The notes: a model not told the origin generated them from the sequence alone. A stretch of DNA of 57,907 bases from Pseudomonadota bacterium (GCA_023403845.1 JAEYDL010000004.1:1-57907), one strand, 5' to 3'. Shown: positions 8,967 to 20,713, counted from the first letter of the stretch. Numbers and translations are program-made.

Positions 8967-9460
8967 AGGCGCTCCTTCCGCTTTCTCGTCTCCCGAAGCT
9001 TTCCGGGGACGGGGCAACGTCCATCTCAATGATATTCCTGCATAATATCAAACTGGAGGGACTCGTTGCAAAGTACATATTAGGACGTTATTTTCCTGCC
9101 TGTCAAACAGCGGAACGGCCATACGGTCCGTTTCCGCTTCGGCATTCGTCCCTCGAACACTTGTTTCATGCGATTACTCACGCTCGTGCGGGAAACTGCC
9201 GCGTATGGAAACGACATCCGCCTCCTCCCGGCTCAATCTGATCCCGCGCAAAGGCATCCGAAAGGCAAAAGGATGTATCTTCCCAATATATCGGTTGAAA
9301 TTTCTTTTTCTCTGTACTCCTTCCGGACTGCCCCCTTGACGAATAATATTTTTGTTTTATAAGGAGTTAAAAGATATCCAGCAAGGGACTCGATAATCGC
9401 GCGTCTTCGGTCCGCATTACCGATTCTTCCGTATATATCCGCAGAAGATGAGACCAAAAC
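8967..9460. other. Divergent intergenic region between the two-component pair and the first c-di-GMP gene
   Basis: Nearly 500 bases that should hold promoters in both directions. There are AT-rich patches near 9040-9090 and 9275-9375, but no clear -35/-10 pair. Short open frames here show no domain. Confidence 0.5.
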
Positions 9461-11302
<1,842 letters not shown>

Positions 11303-11497
11303 CGCAGGTCCGGTTCTTCCTTTCTCGTTTTGAAAATGACCGATACGCACCGAAACGCATTGCCGCTTCCGATGCACGACAGCGAAGGCGGTCATATTGC
11401 GCCCCGGACCGCCGCATCCTGACTCCATTTTGTCAAATCTTCCTTGACGCGCCAAATTCATTGAAGCTAGACAGAAGACCGGAATCTGCAACCAGGA

Positions 11498-11750
11498 ATG
11501 CTCATGAACGCAACAGCCACCCGGTCTCTCGACGTCATTCGCCGTTTTTTCCACGCATATCTGTGGGAAAGAGACCTGAAAAGCGTGGAACGATGTCTTG
11601 CCGACGACGTCCGATGGATCGGGACGGGAGCCTTTGAACGGGCCGGAGAAGGCTTTCACGACTTCAGAGAACTGCTGAACGAGGAATTCCGGCTCGAACC
11701 CGGACCCTATCCTCACGAATTAAGTAATCTTCACACCGTCCGGGGGGGGG
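11498..11750 (+). other. SnoaL-like N-terminal segment of the next gene, out of frame at a G9 tract
   Basis: Starts at ATG 11498 or, with better spacing from AGGA, ATG 11504. The 84 or so residues resemble a SnoaL/NTF2-like fold (a helix with VIRRFFHAYL, then a DDVRWIGTGAFE strand), as found at the N-terminus of some bacterial GGDEF/EAL proteins. The continuation (a strand reading SFYVDGDLAIS and later SVPSEQQADGKFFP) lies in another frame, directly after a run of nine Gs. Removing one G joins both halves into one protein that runs to 16199. In the present sequence the frame drifts into low-complexity Arg-rich nonsense and stops at 12337. Confidence 0.8.
11742..11750 (+). repeat. G9 homopolymer tract at the frame break
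   Basis: Nine consecutive Gs. With eight (or eleven) Gs the SnoaL-like segment and the long PAS/GGDEF/EAL frame are continuous; with nine they are not. Poly-G runs are classical phase-variation switches, but also a common place for sequencing error. Confidence 0.92.
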
Positions 11751-11825
11751 AGCGACTCCTTCTACGTCGACGGCGATCTGGCGATTTCCAGAGACCTGCC
11801 CGGCGGCAACACCCTGCGGGTAAAC

Positions 11826-14800
11826 ATGCGCATTTCAGCCATGTGTCGCGAGGAAGACGACGGCATATGCCGCATCTGCGGTCTGCATGCTTCCGTCCCC
11901 AGCGAACAGCAGGCCGACGGCAAATTTTTCCCCGTCAGCCTCGGCGAGAACGCGGATGGAGGCATGTCCCCCCAGTCCAAGGAACAGGCCTTCGAGCTGC
12001 TCAAGGACAGTCTCCCCGGCGGTCTTATCGGTGGTTTCGTGGAAGAGGGTTTTCCGCTCTACTTCGTCAACGACAACCTGATCCGCCATCTGGGGTACGC
12101 CTCCTACGAGGAATTCGTGGAAGACATCGGCGGGCTTGTCGAAAACGGCATGCACCCGGAAGATCGGGACTATGTCAACAGGGTGGTGGAAACGTCTCTG
12201 AGCTGCGGCGACACCTACGAAGTCGTCTACAGGATGCTCAAAAAGGACGGTTCGTTCATCTGGGTTCAGGACAGGGGCCGCGTCACCACGGATGGCGGGC
12301 GCAAGGTTATCGTCAGCATCGTCATCGACATCACTGAACAGCGCCGACTTCAGGAACGTCTCAAGCGCGGGATGGCGTCTCTGGAACGCAAGAATGCCGA
12401 ACTCGGCGCATTCTATCAGGTGGTGGTCAGCGGCATCGCCAAAATTTCGGACGACCCGGGCTATACTCTGCTCTACGCCAACGATCAGTTTTTCGGCAAC
12501 ATCGGCTACACGCGGGAGGAAATCCGGACCCTGTTCAACAATGAATCGCTGCGCCTTGTGCATCCGGACGACGTGGAGGTCACCGATCAGGCCATCCGCG
12601 AACTCAAGGACCGTGGCCGCTTCTCCATCAAGCTGCGCTTCATCAAAAAGAACGGCAACAGCGTGCGCATCCGGCTGGATGGATGCCAGACCAGCGAAAA
12701 GCACGACGGCTACAACGTCATCTACTGTTTCTATACCGACATCGAAGAGCAGGAACGCCGCAACGCCGACTATCAGAGACAGCAGTATTTCATGTCCATG
12801 ATCAGTTCGAGCCTTGCGGGAGGCTCATTCATCGCCTGCGCCCGGCCCCAGCGCCCTCTCGTTTACGTCAGCGACAGCCTCCTGAATTTTCTCGGCTATG
12901 CCAGGGAGGACTTCGACCTTATCAGTCACGGCAGTCTTGCCAACATCATCCACGCGGAGGACCGGGAACGGGTTCTCAAGGTCTACTCAAGCGACGAGTC
13001 CGAGTATTACGAAGAAGAGTACCGAGTGCGCAAGGCCAACGGCAGCGTGATCTGGGTTCTGGAAAAGGGCAGACGCTCCGCAGACGAAGACGGCAGACCG
13101 GTCTACATCTGCATTCTTCTGGACATCACCAGCCGCAAGATCAGGCATGACGAGCTGCTTCGGCAGACTCGGCTCGACCCGCTCACAGGACTGTACAATC
13201 ACGAATACGCCCGACAGTACATCCAGACCTATCTCGATATCCATCAGCAGGATCACGCTTCGGCTCTCCTGCTGTTTGATCTGGACAACTTCAAGCAGGT
13301 CAACGACAGGCACGGGCATCTGGAAGGCGACGCGGTCCTTGTCCGGTTCGGCAAACTGCTTGGAGAACAGCTTCGCAGCCGCGACTTCATCGCCCGTACC
13401 GGCGGCAACGAATTTCTGGCCTTCATGCAGGATGTTCCATCCTCAATGGTGGTGCAGGACGTCGTCAGACGCGTTTCCCAGGCCATGCGGGAATCTCTGT
13501 GCAAGGAATATTCCGATTGCGGTCTGGCCCTCAGCGTGGGCATGGCTCTGTCCACGGAACGTATGACCTACGATACGTTCTTCCACGCTGCCGACGAGGC
13601 CATGTACCGCATGAAGTACAGAAACAAGGGGCATAACGAGGAAATTGTTGTTCAGGACCTTGCAGAACGGGATTTCGAACGCCAGATTCTGTTCAGCCAT
13701 GCGTTCGGCATCGTGCTGCGCATTGACCTCGACAAGGGTACCTACCATATCCGCTATGGCTCGCATGCTGTGGGAACCGACATCCCGCCTTCTGGTCCCT
13801 ACGAAAAATTTATTCGAAGCGGGCTTTCCCGTGTCATTCCCGAGGACAGAGAGTCACTGCTTGAAACAATCGCCCTGTCCCGCCTCATCGAGGCGTTCGA
13901 GCGGGGAGAAAACGAACTTTTCTGCGAGGTTCGCGTCAAGAGAGCGAAGAACGATCTTATATGGATCAGATCTGGATTCCGCTTTCTGCGCACTGCAGGC
14001 AGACGCCTGGCCTACCACATTCTTTCTGACGTCACCGAAAGCCGGAAGCAGCGCGACCAGAGCAGACTTGCCGAACTTTACGCCTTTACCCAGAACGACA
14101 CGTCCGACGAGATCTACGAACTGGACATGTCCATCGGACGGTATCGCACCATCCGCAGTTCCGGCAACTTTTCCCCCCTTCCAACGGAAGGAACTGTTCA
14201 AAATCTGCAGACCTTCGTTCGCGACAGTATAATTTATCCTGACGACCGGGAACATTTCGACCTGTTCCATTTTCGAGCCCGGCAGACAGAATACGGCAGA
14301 CCCAGCCGTGGCGAGTTCCGCTGTCTCTGGCGAGACGGAAGCTATCACTGGGTCGCCATCAGCGTTCTTTCGGTCAAAGAGGAAGCGGACATTTTCCTCG
14401 TCTGCGTCACAAGCATCGAAGACCGCAAACGCCTTGAGGCGTTTTCCCGGGAAAACGCCCAGCTCCAGCAGACGAGGGAGGAAGAGGAACGCTACCGGAT
14501 CATCGTGAATCAATCCCGCAGCATCGTTCTGGATATCGACCTGAAACGCGGTACGGTCTATGCACCGTATCTTGACAGGCTCCTCTTCTGCCCCGCAGTC
14601 GATCCCGACAATCCCATGACGCTGCTGACCAGGCTGGAAGTTCATCAGGACGATCGCAGACTCCTCGACGATTTCCATGCCCTCCTGCGCCGTCAGCCGC
14701 AGGCTGAGGCGACGCTCCGTCTCCGGCGCAGGGACGGCGCCTTCATCTGGTGCCGCATAACAGCCACGGTCCGCAGGGATTCCAGCGGCAATCCAGTCCG

Positions 14801-16199
14801 TCTGGTAGGCACCATCGCCGACGTGGACGAAAACGTCCGCACGCTGCGCCAGCTCCGGTATCAGGCCGAGCATGACCCCGTTACCGGCTACAGCAACCTG
14901 ACGAAGTTCAAGCTGGATGCGGCGCGTCTGCTCGCCGAACCACGAGCCGGACGCTGTTATGGCCTGTGGTATCTCGATTTTCTCAATTTTAAATATATCA
15001 ACGATATGTACGGATATGACGTGGGAAATGCCCTGCTTCGATATTATGCCGAGCTGATCGCGGACAGTCTGGGATCCGACGAAGCGTTCGCCCGCACTTC
15101 CGCCGACAACTTCGTGCTCCTCTGTTCCTGCCGTGACCCTCAGGAAATGATTCGGCGTTTTCACAACTCCGTCATGCTCCTGGGCCACTTCGAACAGCTC
15201 GCAAGCAGGCAGTTCCGCGTGGAACTTGTCGGTGGCTGTTACCTCGCCTCCGACAACGACCCCCTCAGCATCGACGACATGCTCGACAGGGCCAACATCG
15301 CCCAGAAAAGCGTCAAGCATCTGGGTGGAAGCAGATATGTTTTCTATTCCGAGGACATGCGCAAAAAGGTTCTTTACGAGAAGGAACTGGAGTCGTCCAT
15401 GGAGAAAGCTCTGCACAACGGCGAGTTTCTACCCTATCTCCAGCCCCAGATCGACATACAGCATGGCAACCAGCTGTTCGGTGCGGAGGCCCTTGTCCGC
15501 TGGAGGCGACCGGGACGAGGGCTTGTCCAGCCTTCCGACTTCATCCCGCTTTTCGAGCGCAACGGATTCATCGTCGATCTCGATGCCTTTATGTTCGAGC
15601 AGGCCTGCGTCTATGTCGCCTCCCGGTCCAGACGCGGATTGCCGCCCCTGCGCATTTCCGTAAACATCTCCCGCATGAGCCTCTCTCAGCAAGGTTTTCT
15701 CGACCGCTACGCGGCCATCCGGAACCGCCACGCCGTCCCGGCAGGAATGCTTGAGCTGGAATGTACGGAAAATCTCGTGGTCAAGGATTTCTCCCTGTTC
15801 CGCACCGTCATGGCCATGCTTCCCGCGTACGGATTCCGCCGGGCCATGGACGATTTCGGCACGGGCTATTCATCCCTGAACATGCTCAAGGACATTACGC
15901 TCGACGTGCTTAAGCTGGATATGGACTTTTTCCGCAACACAAAGGGGACGCCGCGTGAGCGGGCCATAATAGAAGGCATCGTTCAAATGTCCCATGCTCT
16001 GGGTATGAACGTTGTAGCTGAAGGCATCGAAAGTCTGGAGCAGGTCGAACTTCTGCGTTCCGTCGGCTGCGATGCCGTACAGGGCTACATTTTCTCCCGC
16101 CCCGTGCCGGTTGAAGAGTTTGAAGCCCTGGAAACGCAGTTTGCCGCATGCGACATCGAAGATAAAACGCTGTTTCCCGGCGTTTCTCCTCTTGCCTGA
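11826..16199 (+). CDS. Large multi-PAS, dual-GGDEF, EAL c-di-GMP signalling protein (main frame of a phase-variable gene)
   Basis: 1457 residues from the first ATG, but that start has no good binding site and cuts through the SnoaL-like domain. The true start is probably 11498/11504 with G8 in the tract; a TAA at 11721-11723 blocks any earlier start in this frame. Order: end of SnoaL (1-45), three PAS domains (about 55-430), a GGDEF domain with RTGGNEF in place of GGDEF/GGEEF (about 435-600), further PAS-like domains (about 610-1000), a second GGDEF with a degenerate TSADNF, and an EAL domain (about 1175-1430) with the full catalytic set (EALVRW, LECTEN, DDFGTGYSS, LKLD, AEGIE, VQG). No transmembrane segment was seen, so it is cytosolic. 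It probably breaks down c-di-GMP, and may also make it if GGNEF is active. The last 600 or so residues duplicate the preceding gene. Confidence 0.88.
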   Translation: MRISAMCREEDDGICRICGLHASVPSEQQADGKFFPVSLGENADGGMSPQSKEQAFELLKDSLPGGLIGGFVEEGFPLYFVNDNLIRHLGYASYEEFVEDIGGLVENGMHPEDRDYVNRVVETSLSCGDTYEVVYRMLKKDGSFIWVQDRGRVTTDGGRKVIVSIVIDITEQRRLQERLKRGMASLERKNAELGAFYQVVVSGIAKISDDPGYTLLYANDQFFGNIGYTREEIRTLFNNESLRLVHPDDVEVTDQAIRELKDRGRFSIKLRFIKKNGNSVRIRLDGCQTSEKHDGYNVIYCFYTDIEEQERRNADYQRQQYFMSMISSSLAGGSFIACARPQRPLVYVSDSLLNFLGYAREDFDLISHGSLANIIHAEDRERVLKVYSSDESEYYEEEYRVRKANGSVIWVLEKGRRSADEDGRPVYICILLDITSRKIRHDELLRQTRLDPLTGLYNHEYARQYIQTYLDIHQQDHASALLLFDLDNFKQVNDRHGHLEGDAVLVRFGKLLGEQLRSRDFIARTGGNEFLAFMQDVPSSMVVQDVVRRVSQAMRESLCKEYSDCGLALSVGMALSTERMTYDTFFHAADEAMYRMKYRNKGHNEEIVVQDLAERDFERQILFSHAFGIVLRIDLDKGTYHIRYGSHAVGTDIPPSGPYEKFIRSGLSRVIPEDRESLLETIALSRLIEAFERGENELFCEVRVKRAKNDLIWIRSGFRFLRTAGRRLAYHILSDVTESRKQRDQSRLAELYAFTQNDTSDEIYELDMSIGRYRTIRSSGNFSPLPTEGTVQNLQTFVRDSIIYPDDREHFDLFHFRARQTEYGRPSRGEFRCLWRDGSYHWVAISVLSVKEEADIFLVCVTSIEDRKRLEAFSRENAQLQQTREEEERYRIIVNQSRSIVLDIDLKRGTVYAPYLDRLLFCPAVDPDNPMTLLTRLEVHQDDRRLLDDFHALLRRQPQAEATLRLRRRDGAFIWCRITATVRRDSSGNPVRLVGTIADVDENVRTLRQLRYQAEHDPVTGYSNLTKFKLDAARLLAEPRAGRCYGLWYLDFLNFKYINDMYGYDVGNALLRYYAELIADSLGSDEAFARTSADNFVLLCSCRDPQEMIRRFHNSVMLLGHFEQLASRQFRVELVGGCYLASDNDPLSIDDMLDRANIAQKSVKHLGGSRYVFYSEDMRKKVLYEKELESSMEKALHNGEFLPYLQPQIDIQHGNQLFGAEALVRWRRPGRGLVQPSDFIPLFERNGFIVDLDAFMFEQACVYVASRSRRGLPPLRISVNISRMSLSQQGFLDRYAAIRNRHAVPAGMLELECTENLVVKDFSLFRTVMAMLPAYGFRRAMDDFGTGYSSLNMLKDITLDVLKLDMDFFRNTKGTPRERAIIEGIVQMSHALGMNVVAEGIESLEQVELLRSVGCDAVQGYIFSRPVPVEEFEALETQFAACDIEDKTLFPGVSPLA

Positions 16200-16303
16200 T
16201 CCCCGTTGAATGAGGAACTCTTAAAAAATATTTCCTTTTCAAAAGGTTATCCTTCTTCATCCGGTCCGAACGCAAGACTTCTTATAGAACAGAAGAGCGT
16301 AAA

Positions 16304-18175
16304 TCAGTTCTGTTCTTCGGTTCCCGGTGCCTGCTCCTCCTCGGCGGCCCAGCGTGAAGACGGCGCCTGATGGCAGGCCTTGCAGGCCGTAGGACCTGCT
16401 GGACGGCCTTCGGCAAGCGCCTGCGTATGGCAGGCAAGGCAGCTAGGCCATCCCCCATGAAAGGCACGCCGAAAGTATTGCGGATCCGATCTGCTCCCTC
16501 CCTTTTCCTCCCCCGCGGCGAAAGGTTCCGTGGGGGAAGCGTCGTCATGGCATCCGGAAGCCGTACACAACAGGGATTTGCCGTCCTCATACCCCGTATG
16601 ATGGCAGACTGTGCAGTTTACCACCGGAGTATGAGCCGCATGGGAGAAGCGGGCCGCAGGCATGGACATCGCCGCTCCGGGAGGAGGAACGATCTCCCGC
16701 TTGCTCCACGTTACCAGAGGATGGTGAGCGGAAAAATCCATGCTCTGTCCATGGCACAGGGCGCAGTTGCCGTAAGCGCCGAGTGTGGCCGCCTGCTGCT
16801 GGTACTGAAGAGGCTGAAGGTCGTCGAGTTCCGGAACCAGAGGATTGGAAGCCGGATATACCGCGTGGGGAGCGCCATGACAGATGATGCAGCGAGCCAT
16901 GAGCATGTCGTCCCGTCGTCTGCTGAACAGCCCGTTTTCTCCTTCTTCCGCCGGCGTCCATTTATTGAAGGCCGATGCCGTGAGCAGGTTCGGCTTTTCC
17001 GAAAAATTATGGCAGCTCGTGCAGTCCGGTTCCTGCACCCACGGGAGACGCGGCTCAATTAGGTCAAGCGGGACGGCTCGCGCAGGGATGGCGGCCATGC
17101 TGGAAGCCACCTCCCTCCCCGCTTTCAGCTCGGCCTTGAGCAAGGCCAGCGAATGATCCTCCATGAATCCATGACACCGCACACAGGAGAGTCCCCTGTC
17201 CCTGTGAAAGTCACGGGCGAACAGCGACTTCGGCGTGTCATCCGCTTTCGTCCTGCCACGGTCGACGTGGCAGGTTTCGCAGGCGTCCGCCTCCCTGTCG
17301 AGCAAATAGGGGGCATGCCAGCCATGTACGGCAGCGGACAGATTAAGCGCTGTGTTTTTCCCATCCGTCGGTTCTTCCGGTCCGGCCTTGCCGGAACCGC
17401 TCCCCTCGCCTGCAGCGGCGAGCGGTCCGCCATGACAGGAGCGGCAGTCGATAACCTCACCCCGCCCGTGCCTCCGCATAAGTTCCGTAGCCTGATGTCG
17501 ATCATGGGCTTCCAGAATGGCTGTCCCCGCGTTGGCGTGACAGAGCGCGCAGCCGAATCCCGGTGATACGGCCAGCACAGCCGCGCTCTCCGCCAGAATT
17601 CTGCCCTGCCCGTCCTCGGCGCGCAGCCTGACCACAGGATAAGGATCGAAAACTCCGTCCGTACGCATCGCGCTTACAGGAATGGCGGCTCGAAAACCGG
17701 CATCCTCCAGGGGTTTCATGATCCCCTTGCGGGCCGTGGCTCCGCCGGTCAACCCCGTCTTCGGGTCGAGCTCCCAGCTGACCCGAACGTCGCCGACGAC
17801 GATTTCCGGAAACGGCGGCCCCCGCCGGACAAGCTGAACGTCAAGCAGCGGATCAGGATAGGAAAAGGTCCACACGTCATCCGGGGCGGAAGTCTGATAA
17901 AATCCCTGCAATCCCGCTCCAGCCAGTACATAGTCTTCGGAAAAGGCAAGTCCGGGCGGTCTGACCGCGCCCGGAGCGGGCAGGTCATCCAGCACCGAAA
18001 CCATTTCCATGACGGGAGCGGTGCTGCTGGTCTGCCCTGCAACCGTAGGCACAGCCCTTTCCAGAGGTGAAGAACCGGAAAGCACGACCCAGCCCAGACA
18101 GATCAAAAACAAAATCAGCGCGACCAGCCAGACCGCCAGTGCCCTGCGAGAAGATGAAGATTCAGGCTTGTTCAT
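16304..18175 (-). CDS. Membrane-anchored multiheme cytochrome c with 11 candidate heme sites
   Basis: 623 residues. One transmembrane anchor (about 13-33) is followed by a heme-free region of about 170 residues, then ten CXXCH motifs (CALCH at 209-213, CRSCH, CETCH, CVRCH, CTSCH, CIICH, CALCH, CTVCH, CLACH, CKACH) and one CX4CH (CTASGCH). The CX4CH form and its spacing recall class III cytochromes c3 of sulfate reducers. The protein should face the periplasm and carry electrons between the membrane module encoded upstream and soluble cytochromes or an outside acceptor. Its start overlaps the stop of the CydA-like gene by four bases (ATGA). I do not recognise it as a subunit of a named complex such as Qrc, Tmc, Hmc, Nhc or Ohc. 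Confidence 0.85.
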   Translation of the reverse strand: MNKPESSSSRRALAVWLVALILFLICLGWVVLSGSSPLERAVPTVAGQTSSTAPVMEMVSVLDDLPAPGAVRPPGLAFSEDYVLAGAGLQGFYQTSAPDDVWTFSYPDPLLDVQLVRRGPPFPEIVVGDVRVSWELDPKTGLTGGATARKGIMKPLEDAGFRAAIPVSAMRTDGVFDPYPVVRLRAEDGQGRILAESAAVLAVSPGFGCALCHANAGTAILEAHDRHQATELMRRHGRGEVIDCRSCHGGPLAAAGEGSGSGKAGPEEPTDGKNTALNLSAAVHGWHAPYLLDREADACETCHVDRGRTKADDTPKSLFARDFHRDRGLSCVRCHGFMEDHSLALLKAELKAGREVASSMAAIPARAVPLDLIEPRLPWVQEPDCTSCHNFSEKPNLLTASAFNKWTPAEEGENGLFSRRRDDMLMARCIICHGAPHAVYPASNPLVPELDDLQPLQYQQQAATLGAYGNCALCHGQSMDFSAHHPLVTWSKREIVPPPGAAMSMPAARFSHAAHTPVVNCTVCHHTGYEDGKSLLCTASGCHDDASPTEPFAAGEEKGGSRSDPQYFRRAFHGGWPSCLACHTQALAEGRPAGPTACKACHQAPSSRWAAEEEQAPGTEEQN

Positions 18176-19500
18176 TGCGCCTCCAAAAAGGAAGAAGTCC
18201 GGTGCGACGCAAGGCTTTCAAGCCAGGACGCCAGCGCCTCGCGGTCCGCGGCGTTGCCCGCGAAGGGCGGCATGTAGTCGAGCCGGCCGCCCTGCCCCCG
18301 CAACTGAGCCGCAAGCCCTTGCCGAGTCAGCCGCCGCACCCGGGGCAAAATATCGATTTTTGGCTCACCCAGCCCATGACAGATGCCGCATTGCCCGGCA
18401 AAAAGCAGTTCTCCCCTGCCCGGCCCTTCCCGTCCCTGCTCCGGAAAATCCACAGCACGGACCCAGCCGGACACTGCCGGCGCACCCTCCGTTTCCGCCC
18501 GCGCGACCTGTTCCACAGTAATGCCGTTGGAATACATCAGGCCCTCGGCCATCCACGGCCGGCGCGCCGTTTCGCGTACCCATTCGAAACTCCCCACCAG
18601 CGCCAGTCCTGCGCACAGGACAAGAACGGCCAAGGGCCCGCGCAGACGTTCTGCCCGCACAAAGGCCAGAATACCGACCAGAAGGACCGCGGGCAGCGTC
18701 CAGCCATAACCGATGAGAAACGGATGGATGTCGGAGGTCCGTCTGAGAATGGCCGCCTGCCGTCCCGGAGGGAGCACGGCAAAATACCATGCTGAACCGG
18801 CAAGCAGCAGAAAAAGGGGCAGTATGATCCACAGGGAACTCAGCCGCACGGCCATCCTCCGGGCGTCCCGCGCAGCGATGCTCGACGCCGTGAGCAGAGC
18901 AAACATGCCGGCCAGAATCAGGCAGATACCCGTGCGGCTGACCAGACTGGGCCAGTACGTGGGGTTGAAAAAGGCGTCCCATACGTTGCCGGTGGACAGT
19001 CCCTGTCCAGGCGTAAGCATGAAGGTGATGATGCCGTTGATAAGCACGAGAGACAGATAACCCGACACGGCGTAAACAAGGCCGACGGCCATATGCATTC
19101 CGGGCCGCATGCGCCCTTCCCGGGTCAGGGACCAGCTCAGGGAATAGACCAGCAGGGACACGATTTCGAGCAGGAAGACGGTCCATTCGGCCGCCCAGAA
19201 AAAAACGAAATTGTGAATCAGCATGGACGTTGCGGCTGGAGCGACCACGCTGATGGAAAACCATATGCCCACGCCGCTGATCCCGCCGAAGACCATGGTC
19301 AGAAGCAGAAAGAACCGGGTGTGCCGCTCCAGCCAGAACAGCAGATCAGGGTCATTTTCCCTCCGGACCCGGCGTTCCATCCAGACCAGCCAGATACCTC
19401 CGCCCACAGCGAACTGAGCCACAAAAACATGCAGGACGGACACGACGGCCACGATCAGGCCCGAATTGACGCCCGCCAGATGCCAGACAGGATACGTCAT
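18172..19500 (-). CDS. CydA-like quinol-reacting membrane protein with C-terminal cytochrome c domain
   Basis: 442 residues from ATG 19500. The frame opens at 19536, but 19500 has a GGAGGG site and follows the upstream stop by one base. The N-terminal 320 or so residues are polytopic and resemble cytochrome bd oxidase subunit I: a helix with H24 in LHVFVAQF, and a second region with an AAEW/LLEI pair like the E/G-rich helices of CydA. The canonical Q-loop is short or missing. After the last helix a monoheme c domain has CGICH (371-375) and a possible distal Met in YMPPF (M410). With the upstream membrane protein and the downstream multiheme cytochrome it looks like a quinol-cytochrome c oxidoreductase built on a bd-like core, not an oxygen reductase. 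That role is inferred. Confidence 0.75.
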   Translation of the reverse strand: MTYPVWHLAGVNSGLIVAVVSVLHVFVAQFAVGGGIWLVWMERRVRRENDPDLLFWLERHTRFFLLLTMVFGGISGVGIWFSISVVAPAATSMLIHNFVFFWAAEWTVFLLEIVSLLVYSLSWSLTREGRMRPGMHMAVGLVYAVSGYLSLVLINGIITFMLTPGQGLSTGNVWDAFFNPTYWPSLVSRTGICLILAGMFALLTASSIAARDARRMAVRLSSLWIILPLFLLLAGSAWYFAVLPPGRQAAILRRTSDIHPFLIGYGWTLPAVLLVGILAFVRAERLRGPLAVLVLCAGLALVGSFEWVRETARRPWMAEGLMYSNGITVEQVARAETEGAPAVSGWVRAVDFPEQGREGPGRGELLFAGQCGICHGLGEPKIDILPRVRRLTRQGLAAQLRGQGGRLDYMPPFAGNAADREALASWLESLASHRTSSFLEAQ

Positions 19501-19501
19501 C

Positions 19502-20713
19502 CTAACCCTCCTGGATTTCGCCGTCGTTGGAGGCAAGCACCTTCAGCAGCACGCGGCCCAGCCAGACGAGCGCGACGATGACGACCGCCGCGCACGCCAG
19601 AAACAGCCCGAGCGCCGCCGTCTGTCCATGCGGCATGGCCAGAGCCTCAAGGGAGGCCGCATCGAAATATGGCAACAGCATGGCCTCACGGACCATATCG
19701 CGCACGCAGACCATGACCAGAATCACACCAAGGACCACCGTCACGGTCGGGCCAAACATTCCTTTCCGGCTCATAAACAGAGCCAGCCCCAGCCCGGAGC
19801 ACGCCAGAAACAGAGCCGTCGTGGGCAACGCTCCGCCACCCAGAAACAGCCCCCGAACATGCACGGGCAATGAGAACAAGAACAGCAGCCCCACGGGAAC
19901 CTGGGCCAGCGAGGCATGGAAAAACCAGTCCATTCCCCGACGAAAACGTTGCTCCGCACCAAGAACAACCGCATTCTGACGCCGTCCGTTCCGCCGTGCG
20001 CGCCAGCTCAGCGTCAGTCCCCCCACGGCGAGCGAGGCCAGAACAATGTGCAGATATCGGGGAACCAGCGTGGGATCATGCAGATTCAGCATCGTGCCGC
20101 CCGGACGAGAGAACCACTCAGGCCAGAGATCAGGCCGCAGCATCAGGGTACTGGCATTGGTCAGCATGAAGGCCGTCATCAGCAGCAAAAGGACCGCCAG
20201 CGCCAGCACAGGAGTGCGGAAAGCGGAAGTCCCCTCGCATATGTACAGTCCATAGTAGGCCAGCATGACGAAGAGGATGACGGCCAGCCACCACACAGCC
20301 ATAAGCACGACGCCCGAGTAGAGGAAATTGCCGTATACGATCTGGAGGAACAGAAACGGCGCAATCCCGAAATTCACGGTCAGCGCCAGAATCTTGGGCA
20401 GATACGCGCCCTGCCCGTCCTCCACGAAATTTTTTCGTTCCACGATCGCCAGCAGCGTCGATCCCAGCAGAATATCCACCAGCACCAGATGCATGAAAAA
20501 CGTGAACAGCAGGAGAAGGCGCAAAATCCCGTCCGGCACGGGCGGCTGCATGGCCGGAGGCACTAGAGAAGCGGCGAGCGGCAGCACAGCCGGAATCTCC
20601 GCCTCTGAAACCGCACCGGCAACGAATGCGAACGGCGCGTCCGGGAGCAGCATGACAAGGGCGAAAATCGCCGCAACAAACACAAGGGACAACCCCCATC
20701 TCTTTCTATTCAT
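19502..20713 (-). CDS. Polytopic membrane protein, first gene of the CydA-like/multiheme cytochrome operon
   Basis: 403 residues with an N-terminal signal-anchor and about nine or ten further hydrophobic segments. No soluble domain or heme c motif is visible. Several His residues sit at helix ends (for example FFMHLVLVD, RYLHIVLAS, WFFHASLAQ), as expected for heme b ligands. I cannot assign a family with certainty; it may be the second membrane subunit of the bd-like module. The CydA-like gene begins one base after its stop. A candidate attenuator precedes it (20734-20835). Confidence 0.7.
   Translation of the reverse strand: MNRKRWGLSLVFVAAIFALVMLLPDAPFAFVAGAVSEAEIPAVLPLAASLVPPAMQPPVPDGILRLLLLFTFFMHLVLVDILLGSTLLAIVERKNFVEDGQGAYLPKILALTVNFGIAPFLFLQIVYGNFLYSGVVLMAVWWLAVILFVMLAYYGLYICEGTSAFRTPVLALAVLLLLMTAFMLTNASTLMLRPDLWPEWFSRPGGTMLNLHDPTLVPRYLHIVLASLAVGGLTLSWRARRNGRRQNAVVLGAEQRFRRGMDWFFHASLAQVPVGLLFLFSLPVHVRGLFLGGGALPTTALFLACSGLGLALFMSRKGMFGPTVTVVLGVILVMVCVRDMVREAMLLPYFDAASLEALAMPHGQTAALGLFLACAAVVIVALVWLGRVLLKVLASNDGEIQEG

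Noticed and set aside
13854..15416. 520-residue minus-strand open frame
   Set aside because: Antisense to the c-di-GMP protein, which has clear domains throughout.
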